From: Labrys miyagiensis
GTDB taxonomy: Bacteria > Pseudomonadota > Alphaproteobacteria > Rhizobiales > Labraceae
Length of the DNA: 64,000 nucleotides
Direction of reading: 5' to 3'
Assembly (NCBI RefSeq): GCF_030160835.1
Contig: NZ_BSPC01000063.1
Location: 62,001-126,000 of the forward strand
In this document: in pieces, positions 54,618 through 63,060 of the stretch
How positions within the stretch are numbered: position 1 is the first letter of the stretch
Layout: each line of letters opens with the position of its first letter
Notes under the pieces: model-generated
Seen by the model: only the letters and a program-made list of their open reading frames with translations
The model's database searches: none
Told to the model about the DNA's origin: nothing
Program-made: the position numbers and the translations under genes

Positions 54618-55670
54618 ATGCTGCCCAAACTGAACGTGGTGCCCTTCGTCAGCGTCGACAGCATGATGAAGCTGGTGCATGCCGTCGGCGTCGAACGTTT
54701 CCTGGTCGAGCTCGCCGGCTTCATCGAGGCCGATTTCAAGCGCTGGGAAAGCTTCGACAAGACCCCGCGCGTCGCCTCGCACAGCGCCGAGGGCGTGATC
54801 GAGCTGATGCCGACCAGCGACGGCGAGGTCTATGGCTTCAAATATGTCAACGGCCATCCCAAGAACACCAAGGAGGGCCGCCAGACCGTCACCGCCTTCG
54901 GCGTGCTCGCCGATGTCGGCACCGGCTATCCGGTGCTGCTCACTGAGATGACCATCCTGACAGCGCTGCGCACCGCCTCGACCTCGGCGCTCGCCGCCAA
55001 ATATCTGGCGCCGAAGGGCGCGCGCACCATGGCCATCATCGGCAACGGCGCCCAGTCCGAGTTCCAGGCCCTCGCCTTCAAGGCGCTGCTCGGCGTCGAC
55101 CGTCTGCGCCTGCATGACATCGATGCCTCGGCCAGCCGGCGCTGCGCTGGGAATCTCACCGGCTTCGGCTTCGACGTGACGATCTGCGACACGGTGGAGG
55201 ACGTCGTGCTCGGCGCCGATATCGTCACCACCGTCACCGCCGACAAGCAGAACGCCACCATCCTCACCGACAACATGGTCGGCCCCGGCATCCATATCAA
55301 CGCCGTTGGTGGCGACTGCCCTGGCAAGACGGAGCTGCATGCCGACATCCTGCGCCGTTCCGGCATCTTCGTCGAATATCCGCCCCAGACCCGCATCGAG
55401 GGCGAGATCCAGCAGCTTCCTGCCGACTATCCCGTCACCGAGCTCTGGCAGGTGATGACCGGTGCGGCCGAGGGGCGCGCCAACAACCGGCAGATTACCC
55501 TGTTCGACTCGGTGGGCTTTGCCATCGAGGACTTCTCGGCCTTGCGCTATGTGCGCGAGCAACTCGCCCGGACCGGCCTCTACGAGGAGCTCGATCTCCT
55601 GGCCGATCCCGACGAGCCACGCGACCTCTTCGGCATGCTGCTGCGCGCCCAGCAGCCCGCGGCGGCGTAA
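54618..55670 (+). CDS. ocd: ornithine cyclodeaminase
   Basis: 350 residues, the normal length. FKYVNGHPKNTKEGRQTVTAFGVL (substrate site), the NAD motif MAIIGNGAQSEFQ near 138-150 and HINAVGGDCPGKTEL are characteristic of OCD. It deaminates ornithine to proline and ammonia with bound NAD. GGAG lies upstream of the ATG. It is second in the arginase operon and is closed by a strong terminator at 55728-55759. Confidence 0.93.
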   Translation: MLPKLNVVPFVSVDSMMKLVHAVGVERFLVELAGFIEADFKRWESFDKTPRVASHSAEGVIELMPTSDGEVYGFKYVNGHPKNTKEGRQTVTAFGVLADVGTGYPVLLTEMTILTALRTASTSALAAKYLAPKGARTMAIIGNGAQSEFQALAFKALLGVDRLRLHDIDASASRRCAGNLTGFGFDVTICDTVEDVVLGADIVTTVTADKQNATILTDNMVGPGIHINAVGGDCPGKTELHADILRRSGIFVEYPPQTRIEGEIQQLPADYPVTELWQVMTGAAEGRANNRQITLFDSVGFAIEDFSALRYVREQLARTGLYEELDLLADPDEPRDLFGMLLRAQQPAAA

Positions 55671-55727
55671 GTCTTTTTGTTACAAAAAGAAAAGGCGGCA
55701 TGGCTCTCGGCCCTGCCTGACTTTCGG

Positions 55728-55759
55728 GAGCGGGCTGATCCGATCAGCCCGCTCTTTTT
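55728..55759 (+). terminator. Rho-independent terminator after ornithine cyclodeaminase
   Basis: GAGCGGGCTGAT (55728-55739) and ATCAGCCCGCTC (55743-55754) pair perfectly around a 3-nt loop and are followed by TTTTT. It lies 58 bp after the stop. Confidence 0.9.
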
Positions 55760-55922
55760 CTGTGATGGGGAATGGGGCTCGCGGGATCGACACTCCTGGT
55801 TTGGCGCCGCTCCTCCCGCAAAAGTCAGTGCCCCACCGCCGGGCACCCACTTGCGCCAAAGGCTATGCCCTGACATTGCTGCCGGGAACCATCGAGTGCG
55901 ACAGATCCGCAACGAGGAACCC

Positions 55923-56375
55923 ATGTGGCTTCGCCATGCCATGCTCCCGTCTCTCGACGGCCGATGGTCGCTCGACCGTTCGGTCGAGGATCTTGGCTCG
56001 GGCAAGCCGATGGCGGCCATGCACGGGACCGCCAGCTTCACGCTGGGCGCCGCAGGCGAGGCTGCCTATGCCGAAAGCGCGACGCTGGCCCTCGAGGGCG
56101 GACAAGCCATGCCCGCCTCGCGCCATTATTTCTACCGCCAGGAGGAGGACGGCCTCGCCATCTTCTTCGACGAGGCCCGCTCGCAGCTCTTTCATCGCCT
56201 TGTGCTCGAACAGGGGGAGGGCGGCCTCGTCGGCGCTGATCTCCATCTCTGCACGCCAGACCGCTATGACAGCCGTTACGAATTCCGCACCGATGACAGT
56301 TTTGCGGTTGTTCATGTGGTTGAAGGGCCGCGCAAGTCCTATGTCAGCCGGACGCTTTACCACAGGCAGGCCTGA
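55923..56375 (+). CDS. DUF6314 family protein
   Basis: 150 residues from ATG 55923 with GAGGAA upstream; the open frame starts at 55677, but that part crosses the terminator. The pattern LDGRWSLDRSV, then GTASFT, YAESATL, RHYFYRQEEDGLAIFF, DLHLCTPDRYDSRYEF and VEGPRKSYVSRTLYHR matches small lipocalin-like proteins named DUF6314. Function unknown. Alone between the arginase operon and a secreted protein gene. Confidence 0.75.
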   Translation: MWLRHAMLPSLDGRWSLDRSVEDLGSGKPMAAMHGTASFTLGAAGEAAYAESATLALEGGQAMPASRHYFYRQEEDGLAIFFDEARSQLFHRLVLEQGEGGLVGADLHLCTPDRYDSRYEFRTDDSFAVVHVVEGPRKSYVSRTLYHRQA

Positions 56376-56451
56376 GCTACGGCTTTGTTCCCGGTTGGAT
56401 ATAGCGAAGACACGGCTATGATCCTGCCATCGCCGCTTCAGGAGACCGCGC

Positions 56452-56982
56452 ATGCGTCCATTCGCCCGCTTTTTGCCGTTTGTCTTTTTGCCATTCGTCC
56501 TGACCCTGACGATCCCCGGCACCGTGCCGGCCTTTGCCGATGATGCGGCATGCAAGACCTTCAAATGGGATCTTTCGCGCGAACAGCGCTGGTTCGAGGC
56601 GGCCGGGCTACCGTCATTCGCCTCTGGCGCCGCCCCGAAAATGGAGGGGTCAGTAGCCCTGCGGCTCAACCTCAGCCCGATCGATGGTCTCGCCTTTGCG
56701 GTAGCTCCCGAGCACAAGCCGGCGGCCGGCAGCTTCGGTGCAGTGCTTTCCCTTCCGGCGCTCGACAAGGCCAGCCTCTACCAGGTGACACTCTCCGACG
56801 AGGGCTGGATCGATGTGATCCAGGATGGTGCCTCGGTGAAATCGGGCGCCTTCAGCGGCGCGAAGGGCTGCCCCGGCCTGCGCAAGAGCGTCCGCTTCGA
56901 TCTCAAGCCCGGTCCGGTAACGCTACAGATCAGCGGCGTGAAGGCGCAGACCATCAATGTGGCCGTGGGACCGGCGGATTAA
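56452..56982 (+). CDS. periplasmic protein of unknown function
   Basis: 176 residues. Signal peptide FLPFVFLPFVLTLTIPGTV is cut near PAFA-DD. The mature part has two cysteines (AACKTF and KGCPGL) likely to form a disulfide, and beta-rich segments such as YQVTLSDEGWIDVIQDG and VTLQISGVKAQTINVAV. Similar small exported proteins occur in Rhizobiales without known roles. The stop codon directly abuts palindromic repeat copy 4. Confidence 0.65.
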   Translation: MRPFARFLPFVFLPFVLTLTIPGTVPAFADDAACKTFKWDLSREQRWFEAAGLPSFASGAAPKMEGSVALRLNLSPIDGLAFAVAPEHKPAAGSFGAVLSLPALDKASLYQVTLSDEGWIDVIQDGASVKSGAFSGAKGCPGLRKSVRFDLKPGPVTLQISGVKAQTINVAVGPAD

Positions 56983-57114
56983 CCTGGGAGCGCGGACGTC
57001 CCGCCCGCTCTTGGAAACGATATCGCAACAAGAAAGGGCGCAGCCGTGGAGGTCTATGCCCTTTTCGTTATACGTGTTGTTTCCAAGAGCGGACGGGACG
57101 TCCGCGCTCCCAGG
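56983..57114 (+). repeat. palindromic border repeat, copy 4
   Basis: 36-nt arms (56983-57018 beginning CCTGGGAGCGCGGACGTCCC, and 57079-57114) pair with one mismatch. It begins at the base after one stop codon and ends 3 bp before the next ATG, so its terminal CCCAGGGAG acts as ribosome-binding site for fosX. Confidence 0.88.
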
Positions 57115-57117
57115 GAG

Positions 57118-57546
57118 ATGCACTTGATCCAGGGCCTGAGCCATCTGACCTTCATCGTAAAAAATCTCGACCGCATGGAGGAAATCCTCACCACCGTGCT
57201 CGGTGCCCGCAAGGTCTATGACAGCGGCAGCGCAACCTTTTCGGTATCGAAGGAGCGCTTCTTCCTGCTCGGCGATGGTGAGGATCCCATCTGGATCGCC
57301 ACCATGGAAGGCGAGGCGCTGCCCGGCCGAACCTATAACCACATCGCCTTCAAGATTGGCGATGGCGACTTCGAGCTCTATCCTGAACGCATCCGCAAAC
57401 TCGGTCTCGATGTCCGCGAAGGACGCGCCCGTGTCGAGGGTGAGGGGCAGTCGATCTACTTCTACGACGACGACAACCACATGTTCGAGCTGCACACCGG
57501 CACGCTCGATGAGCGGTTGAGGCGCTACGCCCAGGGGAGGGCGTAG
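57118..57546 (+). CDS. fosX: fosfomycin resistance hydrolase FosX
   Basis: 142 residues from ATG 57118. It follows the FosX pattern closely: GLSHLTFIVKNLDRMEEIL, FSVSKERFFL, RTYNHIAFKI, RVEGEGQSIYFYD and NHMFELHTGTLDERL. Metal ligands would be H9, H75 and E124, and E46 corresponds to the general-base glutamate that sets FosX (water addition) apart from FosA (glutathione). FosX hydrolyses the epoxide of fosfomycin. An in-frame start at 57046 would lie in the repeat and is rejected. FosX of this type is often chromosomal in Rhizobiales, so recent transfer need not be assumed. Confidence 0.9.
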   Translation: MHLIQGLSHLTFIVKNLDRMEEILTTVLGARKVYDSGSATFSVSKERFFLLGDGEDPIWIATMEGEALPGRTYNHIAFKIGDGDFELYPERIRKLGLDVREGRARVEGEGQSIYFYDDDNHMFELHTGTLDERLRRYAQGRA

Positions 57547-57560
57547 CGCACCAGGCGACA

Positions 57561-58106
57561 TCAGCGCGCCAAGGGAATAAGGCTAAACAGGCTTTGCGCC
57601 TTGGCTCTGTCGGGCCCGCCAGCAGCGTCGATACGAACGGTCGTGGCCGTTGCCGTGACGCGGAACAGCAAGATCATCATCTTGCCATTTACGAAAGTCG
57701 TGTCGTTGCCAGTCACGTGAACTTCATTACCGACCTTCTCGATGTTCTCGATATTGATATCGCTGCCGGCCTTTTGACGAATGGCATTGAGACTTGCGCC
57801 CTCTCGCAACATGCCGCTGTCAATGCTGGAGGTGCTGAGCACCGTTTGTATTGCATGGCCAAAGGCGGACCATGTATCGAGCGGACCGCTACCGGTCGCA
57901 ACCATCGCCGGTGCTCCGCATGTATCGCGCATGCATATTAGCGTGCGGCTTGTGGAGACATTCAACCCGTGGAGGTAGATCGGCGTGGCGGCCTGCTCCC
58001 ACCCCTGAGCGGCGAGTTTCGCATTGGCGGCAGGGATGCGTTTGACGGGGGTGACACAGCCCGCTAGGCCCACACAGGCGAGGGCAAGGAAAACGGCAAG
58101 TTTCAT
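57561..58106 (-). CDS. lipoprotein of unknown function
   Basis: 181 residues. The N-terminus MKLAVFLALACVGLAGCVTP has a lipobox (LAGC, Cys17) for lipid attachment. Mature sequence carries two more cysteines (LICMRDTCG) and no domain that I recognise. The region VRIDAAGGPDRAKAQSLFSLIPL closes it. Probably anchored to the outer membrane. Convergent with fosX. Confidence 0.7.
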   Translation of the reverse strand: MKLAVFLALACVGLAGCVTPVKRIPAANAKLAAQGWEQAATPIYLHGLNVSTSRTLICMRDTCGAPAMVATGSGPLDTWSAFGHAIQTVLSTSSIDSGMLREGASLNAIRQKAGSDINIENIEKVGNEVHVTGNDTTFVNGKMMILLFRVTATATTVRIDAAGGPDRAKAQSLFSLIPLAR

Positions 58107-58230
58107 GGAAGATCCGCTGCAAGCAGGAATGGAAGAACTCCGCCTACAGGCCAGTTTTCTTTATGGTATTCAAGATGGCTTGTTGCTTGTCGTGAAGCGA
58201 CAATGCAACCTTTGGATGCGTGCTCCGGCG

Positions 58231-58290
58231 GAGGAAGAGCGGATCGTCCGACACTTCGTTGAGAGTCACAGGGACGCCCGCGCTCCCAGG
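58231..58290 (-). repeat. palindromic border repeat, copy 5 (half element)
   Basis: Matches the right half of copy 1 (GAGGAAGAGCGGATYGTCCGACACT ... GGGACGYCCGCGCTCCCAGG) with a few changes; the left half is absent. It overlaps the 3' end of the HxlR-family gene, supplying its last codons. Confidence 0.8.
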
Positions 58291-58667
58291 CCGTCGAATA
58301 CGTCCCGCGCCTTCAGGATCGCCGGGCGGTTGGCAAAGGCCCAGCGGCCGAGCGCGTTCACCGGCTCACGCAGGGAGTGGCCGAGGGCCGAGAGCTCGTA
58401 GTCCACCCGCGGCGGGATGCTCGGCGTCACCGTGCGGCTGACCAGGCCGTCCCGCTCCAGCCCTTTCAGGGTGAGCGTCAGCATGCGCTGCGAGATGCCG
58501 TCGATGTTGCGCTTGAGCTCGCTGAAGCGGCGCGGACCGGCGCTCAGCGCCATCACGATCAGGATGCTCCATTTGTCGCCGATGCGGGAGAGGATCTCGG
58601 TGACAGGGCGGCAACTCTCGGCGACATTGCTGGTATCGATGGTTACATCGGTGTCACCCAGGGCCAT
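58266..58667 (-). CDS. HxlR family transcriptional regulator
   Basis: 133 residues. Winged HTH typical of HxlR: CRPVTEILSRIGDKWSILIVMAL, then RRFSELKRNIDGISQRMLTLTLKGLERDGLVSR and PPRVDYELSALGHSL. The Cys near residue 19 is the usual thiol sensor position in this family. The last eight residues, GLGARASL, are encoded by palindromic repeat copy 5. It is divergent from the luciferase-like oxidoreductase gene, its likely target. Confidence 0.9.
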   Translation of the reverse strand: MALGDTDVTIDTSNVAESCRPVTEILSRIGDKWSILIVMALSAGPRRFSELKRNIDGISQRMLTLTLKGLERDGLVSRTVTPSIPPRVDYELSALGHSLREPVNALGRWAFANRPAILKARDVFDGLGARASL

Positions 58668-58788
58668 GAATGTGCCTCCTTGTCCATATCTTGACTGTAT
58701 CCTATTTAGCCCAAGTTACGTTTTGTAACCACAATATTCACACCAGATGCCGTCGGGCGTGAGACCCTTCGGCGAGGCTTCGAACAGC

Positions 58789-59856
58789 ATGGAACTTGGC
58801 CTTTACACTTTCGGGGAAACCACCGCGGATACCGCGACCGGCGTGGTCATCAGTGCTGAGGAGCGCTTCGCCAATCTGATGGAGGAGGTCGAGCTCGCCG
58901 ACCAGGTCGGCCTCGACGTCTTCGGTATCGGCGAGCATCATCGCCCCGATTTCGCCGCCTCCGCGCCTGCCGTGCTGCTGGCCGCCGCCGCCATGCGCTC
59001 GAAGCGCATCCGCCTCACCAGCGCCGTGACGGTGCTGAGCTCGGACGATCCGGTGCGTGTGTTCCAGGAATTCACCACGGTGGACCTGCTCTCGGGCGGT
59101 CGGGCTGAGATCCTGGCGGGCCGCGGCTCCTTCATCGAATCCTTCCCGCTCTTCGGCTACGACCTCAACGACTATGACAGCCTGTTTGCCGAGAAGCTCG
59201 AACTCCTCCTCAAGATCCGCGAGCAGACGACCATCAGCTGGCAGGGCGAGCATCGCGCTCCGCTCAACCGCCAGAGCATCTATCCGCGCCCGGTGCAGCA
59301 GCCCTTGCCAGTGTGGGTGGGCGTCGGCGGCAATCCGCAATCGGTGATCCGCGCCGGCACGCTGGGCCTGCCCATGGCGCTGGCGATCATCGGCGGCGAG
59401 CCTGCCCGATTCAAGCCGCTGGTCGATCTCTATCGCGAGGCGGCGCGGCGTGCCGGGCATGACCCGGCCAAGCTGCCGGTGAGCATCAATTCGCATGGCT
59501 ACATCGCCGACGACAGCCGGAAGGCGGCCGACGCGATCTTTCCCTATTATGCCGACGTGATGGGCCGCATCGGCCGCGAGCGTGGCTGGCCGCCTTTGAG
59601 CCGAGGCCAGTTTGAAGCCTCGATCTCGCCCACCGGCTCGGATTTCGTCGGCGACCCCCAGAAGGTGATCGACAAGATCCTTTACGAGCACGAGCTCTTC
59701 AAGCATGACCGCTTTCTCCTCAAGTTCAGCATGGGCAGCATTCCCCATGCGAGGATGATGAGGTCGATCGAGCTGTTCGGGACCGTGGTGGCGCCAGCGG
59801 TGAGGAAGGCGCTCACCGGGAGCGCGGACATCTTGTCCGCTCTTCCTTTGTCGTAG
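58789..59856 (+). CDS. LLM-class (luciferase-like) flavin-dependent oxidoreductase
   Basis: 355 residues from ATG 58789; ATG 58747 would add 14 residues. The start [12 protein letters not shown] and [18 protein letters not shown] are typical of the F420/FMN-dependent LLM family, as are [23 protein letters not shown] and [16 protein letters not shown]-barrel enzyme, probably FMN-dependent. It faces an HxlR regulator, a common pair that responds to electrophiles. The C-terminal residues from TGSADILSA on are encoded by palindromic repeat copy 6. Confidence 0.88.
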   Translation: MELGLYTFGETTADTATGVVISAEERFANLMEEVELADQVGLDVFGIGEHHRPDFAASAPAVLLAAAAMRSKRIRLTSAVTVLSSDDPVRVFQEFTTVDLLSGGRAEILAGRGSFIESFPLFGYDLNDYDSLFAEKLELLLKIREQTTISWQGEHRAPLNRQSIYPRPVQQPLPVWVGVGGNPQSVIRAGTLGLPMALAIIGGEPARFKPLVDLYREAARRAGHDPAKLPVSINSHGYIADDSRKAADAIFPYYADVMGRIGRERGWPPLSRGQFEASISPTGSDFVGDPQKVIDKILYEHELFKHDRFLLKFSMGSIPHARMMRSIELFGTVVAPAVRKALTGSADILSALPLS

Positions 59857-59925
59857 AGCCCGCCGTTTCCAAGAGCGGATCGTCCGACGCTCGCTTGAGT
59901 GTCGTAGGGACGTCCGCGCTCCCGG
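59816..59925 (+). repeat. palindromic border repeat, copy 6
   Basis: CCGGGAGCGCGGAC (59816-59829) pairs with GTCCGCGCTCCCGG (59912-59925). Inner parts match copy 1 (CCGCTCTT, TTTCCAAGAGCGGATCGTCC, GTGTCGTAGGGACG). It overlaps the last 13 codons of the luciferase-like gene. Confidence 0.85.
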
Positions 59926-60026
59926 CAAAATTTAACCTCCCCCTTTTGTCTAAAAATACACATAAGCGTTGATTTGTGATGGCTGCCCTCTAAGGTGTGC
60001 CCGTCGCAAAAGGGAAGGCACGCCCC

Positions 60027-61586
60027 ATGGCCCGTCGCTATGTCATCGGTCTCGACTACGGCACCGAATCGGCGCGTGGCGTCCTCCTGGATGTCGAAAG
60101 CGGGGAGCAGATCGCGAGCCACGCTTTTCCCTATCGCCACGGCGTGATGACCGCGATGCCCGACGGTCGCGCTCTGCCGCCCCTCTGGGCGCTCCAGGAT
60201 GCGGCCGATTATGTCGAGGCGGCCGAGGCGGTCCTGTCGGCGCTGGGGCGGGGCAGGGAGATTGAGGGCATCGGGCTCGGCTTCACCGCAAGTTCGCCCC
60301 TGCCGGCCACGAGCGAGGGCCAGGCGCTGTCACAGTGTCATCCGGACCAGCCCCACGCCTATGTCAAGTTATGGAAGCACGGTGCCGCACAGGCTGAAGC
60401 CGAAGCGATCAATGCGCAGGGCGGCGCCTTTCTCGACAATTTCGGCGGCAAGGTCTCGGGCGAGTGGCTGCTCGCCAAGGCCGCGCAGATGGCTGCGGAG
60501 GTGCCCGAACTCTGGCAGGAGACCGGGCGCTTCATCGAGGCCGGCGACTGGCTGGTCTGGCAGTTGACGGGGCAGGAGACGCGCAGCCTCGGCTTTGCGG
60601 CCTATAAGGCGCAATACTCCGCGGAAGCCGGCTATCCCACCCATCTCGTGCCAGGCCTGGCCAGCCGGCTCGCACCACCGCTGCGCATCGGCTCCCCGGG
60701 CGGTGGGCTGACCCAGGCCTGGCGTGACTGCACCGGCATCGCGGGCAAGGCCGTGGTGGCGGTCGCCGTGATCGATTCCCATGTGGTGCTGCCGGCCGTT
60801 GGTGGCGTCAGCGATGGCTGCCTCGTCGGGGCGCTGGGCACCTCGGCCGTCTATCTCGTCCTCGGCAAGGATTTCCGTCCGCTGCCACCGGGCATCGAAG
60901 GCGTCGCCTTCGACGGCTCGGTACGCGACCTCTGGTGCTATGAGGCCGGACAGGCCGGTTTCGGCGATACGCTCGCCTGGTTCGTGCGCTCCTTTCCGCG
61001 TTCACAGAATCCGGCCGAGAATTTCCGCCTCTACAATGAGGAAGCCGCAAAGCTGGCGCCGGGCGCCAACCATCTCCTCGCCCTCGATTGGTGGAACGGC
61101 AACCGCGTGCCGCTGGCTGATTCCGGCCTCAGCGGGCTGCTGCTCGGCTTGAAGACCAGCACGACAGCGGCGGGGATCTATCGCGCGCTCCTTGAATCGC
61201 TCTGCTTCGGCGCCCGCAGCATCTACGACCTGTTTATCGCCGGCGGCTTTGCCATCGAGCGCATAATCCTCTCCAGCGGCCTCGCCCTCAACAATCCGCT
61301 GCTGGTGCAGATCATGGCCGATGTGTTCGAACGCGAGGTCGAAGTGCCTGTGATCGACAATCCCACCGCGGTCGGCGCCGCCATCCATGGCGCCGTGGCG
61401 GCGGGGGTGGTTGCCGACTATCCAGAGGGCTCGGCTCGCTTCGGTGCCCGTAGCTTCCGGCGCTATCGGCCGAATGGTGACGCCGCCTTCGCCTATCGCA
61501 CGCTTTACCGCAATTACCGGACGCTTTGCGACAGCCAGCCGGTGCGCAACGCGATGCATGACCTCAATCGCATCATGCCCAGCTGA
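60027..61586 (+). CDS. FGGY-family ribulokinase-type carbohydrate kinase
   Basis: 519 residues from ATG 60027 with GGGAAGG upstream. The N-terminal YVIGLDYGTESARGVLLDV is the phosphate-1 motif of ribulokinases (DYGTES). LGTSAVYLVLG and the C-terminal GIYRALLESLCFGAR and LSSGLALNNPLLVQIMADV support the FGGY kinase family. It would phosphorylate L-ribulose or a related pentulose. With the sugar-binding protein and RbsC-type permease behind it, it forms a pentose/polyol uptake and kinase unit. The arabinofuranosidase operon at 19-25 kb would supply L-arabinose. Confidence 0.85.
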   Translation: MARRYVIGLDYGTESARGVLLDVESGEQIASHAFPYRHGVMTAMPDGRALPPLWALQDAADYVEAAEAVLSALGRGREIEGIGLGFTASSPLPATSEGQALSQCHPDQPHAYVKLWKHGAAQAEAEAINAQGGAFLDNFGGKVSGEWLLAKAAQMAAEVPELWQETGRFIEAGDWLVWQLTGQETRSLGFAAYKAQYSAEAGYPTHLVPGLASRLAPPLRIGSPGGGLTQAWRDCTGIAGKAVVAVAVIDSHVVLPAVGGVSDGCLVGALGTSAVYLVLGKDFRPLPPGIEGVAFDGSVRDLWCYEAGQAGFGDTLAWFVRSFPRSQNPAENFRLYNEEAAKLAPGANHLLALDWWNGNRVPLADSGLSGLLLGLKTSTTAAGIYRALLESLCFGARSIYDLFIAGGFAIERIILSSGLALNNPLLVQIMADVFEREVEVPVIDNPTAVGAAIHGAVAAGVVADYPEGSARFGARSFRRYRPNGDAAFAYRTLYRNYRTLCDSQPVRNAMHDLNRIMPS

Positions 61587-61594
61587 GACGCCGC

Positions 61595-61716
61595 CGTCAT
61601 TCCGGGCGACCGTATCCTCACAAGCTCTTGCTTGTGAGTGGAGACCCGGAATCCATGAACATAGTCATCTCGAGTTGTGTTCATGGATTCCGGCTCTTCG
61701 CTTTGCTACGGCATGA
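61595..61716 (+). repeat. compound hairpin repeat between kinase and binding-protein genes
   Basis: CCGGAATCCATGAACA (61646-61661) pairs perfectly with TGTTCATGGATTCCGG (61678-61693). A smaller hairpin CACAAGC-GCTTGTG (61619-61636) and outer CGTCATTCCGG/GCATGAC segments belong to the same GTCATTCCGGGCGA-type intergenic repeat. Coordinates of the outer ends are approximate. Confidence 0.7.
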
Positions 61717-61873
61717 CAAGGTGGCCGACCCGCTCCGGCCGTTATGCCTAAAAACAATCAAAATAAATTTGCAATCATTCAGCGATGATGCATTAATCCG
61801 ATGCCTCCGAATGAGAGGCCACCATCGAGAAGAGAGCGAGAAGCTCCGACCATAATAATCCTGGGAGGATTCC

Positions 61874-62893
61874 ATGCCAGCCTTTCGTCTGAGCCAGACT
61901 TTCACGTCGACCGCCCTCATCACCACGGCCGCTCTTGGCTTTGCCGCCTTCACCACGCTTGCCACTGCCGACAAGGCCAAGGCGGCGGATCAGGTGATCG
62001 TCGGCCTCGTCACCAAGACCGAGGTCAATCCCTATTTCGTCAAGCTGCGCCAGGCCGCCGAGGCGGAGGCCAAGAAGAAGGGCCTCAAGCTGATCGCCCG
62101 CTTCGGCAAGTTCGACGGCGACAATGAAGGCCAGGTCGCGGCCATCGAGGATCTCATCAGCGCCGGCGCCAAGGGCATCCTGGTCACGCCCAACAACTCC
62201 ACCGGCATGCTCGGCATCATCAAGAAGGCCCGCGATGCCGGTGTCCTGGTCATCGCCCTCGATACCGCGACCGATCCGGCCGATGCGGTCGATGCCACCT
62301 ACGCCACCGACAATTTCGAGGCGGGCGTGAAGCAGGGCGCCTATGCCAAGGCGGCGATGGGCGACAAGAAGCCGATTCTCGCCATGCTGGATGGCACGCC
62401 GGGCGGCACTGTCGATACCATGCGGCACAATGGCTATCTGCAGGGCTTCGGCGTCAAGGAAGGTGACCCAGTCATCGTCGGCTCCGCCATCACCAATGGC
62501 GCGCAGGACAAGGGCCAGACCGGCATGGAGAACCTCCTGTCGAAAAATGGCGACATCAACGTGGTCTACACCATCAACGAGCCCGCCGCGGCAGGTGGCT
62601 ATGCTGCGCTGAAATCCTTCGGCAAGGCCAAGAGCGTGATGCTGACCTCGATCGACGGCGGTTGCGAGGGCGTCAAGAACGTCAAGTCGGGCAAGATCGC
62701 CGGCACCGTGATGCAGTTCCCCTACAAGATGGCGGTGGCTGGCGTCGATGCCGTGGCCGAATACGCCAAGTCCGGCAAGAAGCCCACCGGCTTTATCAAC
62801 ACCGGCTCGGAACTGATCACCGACAAGCCGATGAAGGGCGTTGATTCCAAGGATACCGCCTGGGGCCTGAAGAACTGCTGGGGCGGAGAGTAA
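61874..62893 (+). CDS. sugar ABC transporter substrate-binding protein (RbsB-like)
   Basis: 339 residues. Signal peptide with a hydrophobic stretch TALITTAALGFAAFTTLA cut near KAKAAD. The type-I periplasmic binding fold is visible: VIVGLVTKTEVNPYFVKL, GAKGILVTPNNSTGMLGIIKKARDAGVLVIALDT, and later CEGVKNVKSGKIAGTVMQFP. It binds a pentose or sugar alcohol in the periplasm. GGGAGGATTCC is upstream. It is followed, after an interrupting repeat, by the permease gene; the ATPase gene is presumably outside the window. Confidence 0.92.
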   Translation: MPAFRLSQTFTSTALITTAALGFAAFTTLATADKAKAADQVIVGLVTKTEVNPYFVKLRQAAEAEAKKKGLKLIARFGKFDGDNEGQVAAIEDLISAGAKGILVTPNNSTGMLGIIKKARDAGVLVIALDTATDPADAVDATYATDNFEAGVKQGAYAKAAMGDKKPILAMLDGTPGGTVDTMRHNGYLQGFGVKEGDPVIVGSAITNGAQDKGQTGMENLLSKNGDINVVYTINEPAAAGGYAALKSFGKAKSVMLTSIDGGCEGVKNVKSGKIAGTVMQFPYKMAVAGVDAVAEYAKSGKKPTGFINTGSELITDKPMKGVDSKDTAWGLKNCWGGE

Positions 62894-62895
62894 GC

Positions 62896-63026
62896 GTCAT
62901 CCCGTGCGCGCCGCACCATGCAATGGAGCGGCGCGGACACGGGATCGCGAGCCGATAAGACCTCATTCTTTCTGCGGTCCCGGATCTGCGAAGCGTCACT
63001 GCGTGCCGCATCGCGTCCGGGATGAC
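62896..63026 (+). repeat. GTCATCCCGTGCGCG-type intergenic repeat
   Basis: Begins GTCATCCCGTGCGCGCCGC and ends CGTCCGGGATGAC, with inner inverted parts CCCGTGCGCGCCGC/GCGGCGCGGACACGGG. It lies inside the transport operon between binding-protein and permease genes, where a hairpin could set their expression ratio. Confidence 0.75.
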
Positions 63027-63060
63027 TACGCAATCCTCTTCGCGGCCTCCCGAGGATTTG

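Noticed and set aside
55677..55922. N-terminal extension of the DUF6314 gene
   Set aside because: It would read through the Rho-independent terminator of the arginase operon; ATG 55923 has a good ribosome-binding site.
57118..57546. fosX as a sign of a recently acquired resistance island
   Set aside because: FosX is a common chromosomal gene in Rhizobiales, its base composition matches the surroundings, and no mobile element is adjacent.
41490..59925. CRISPR array
   Set aside because: The repeats are individually palindromic and kilobases apart, not regularly spaced, and no cas gene is present.
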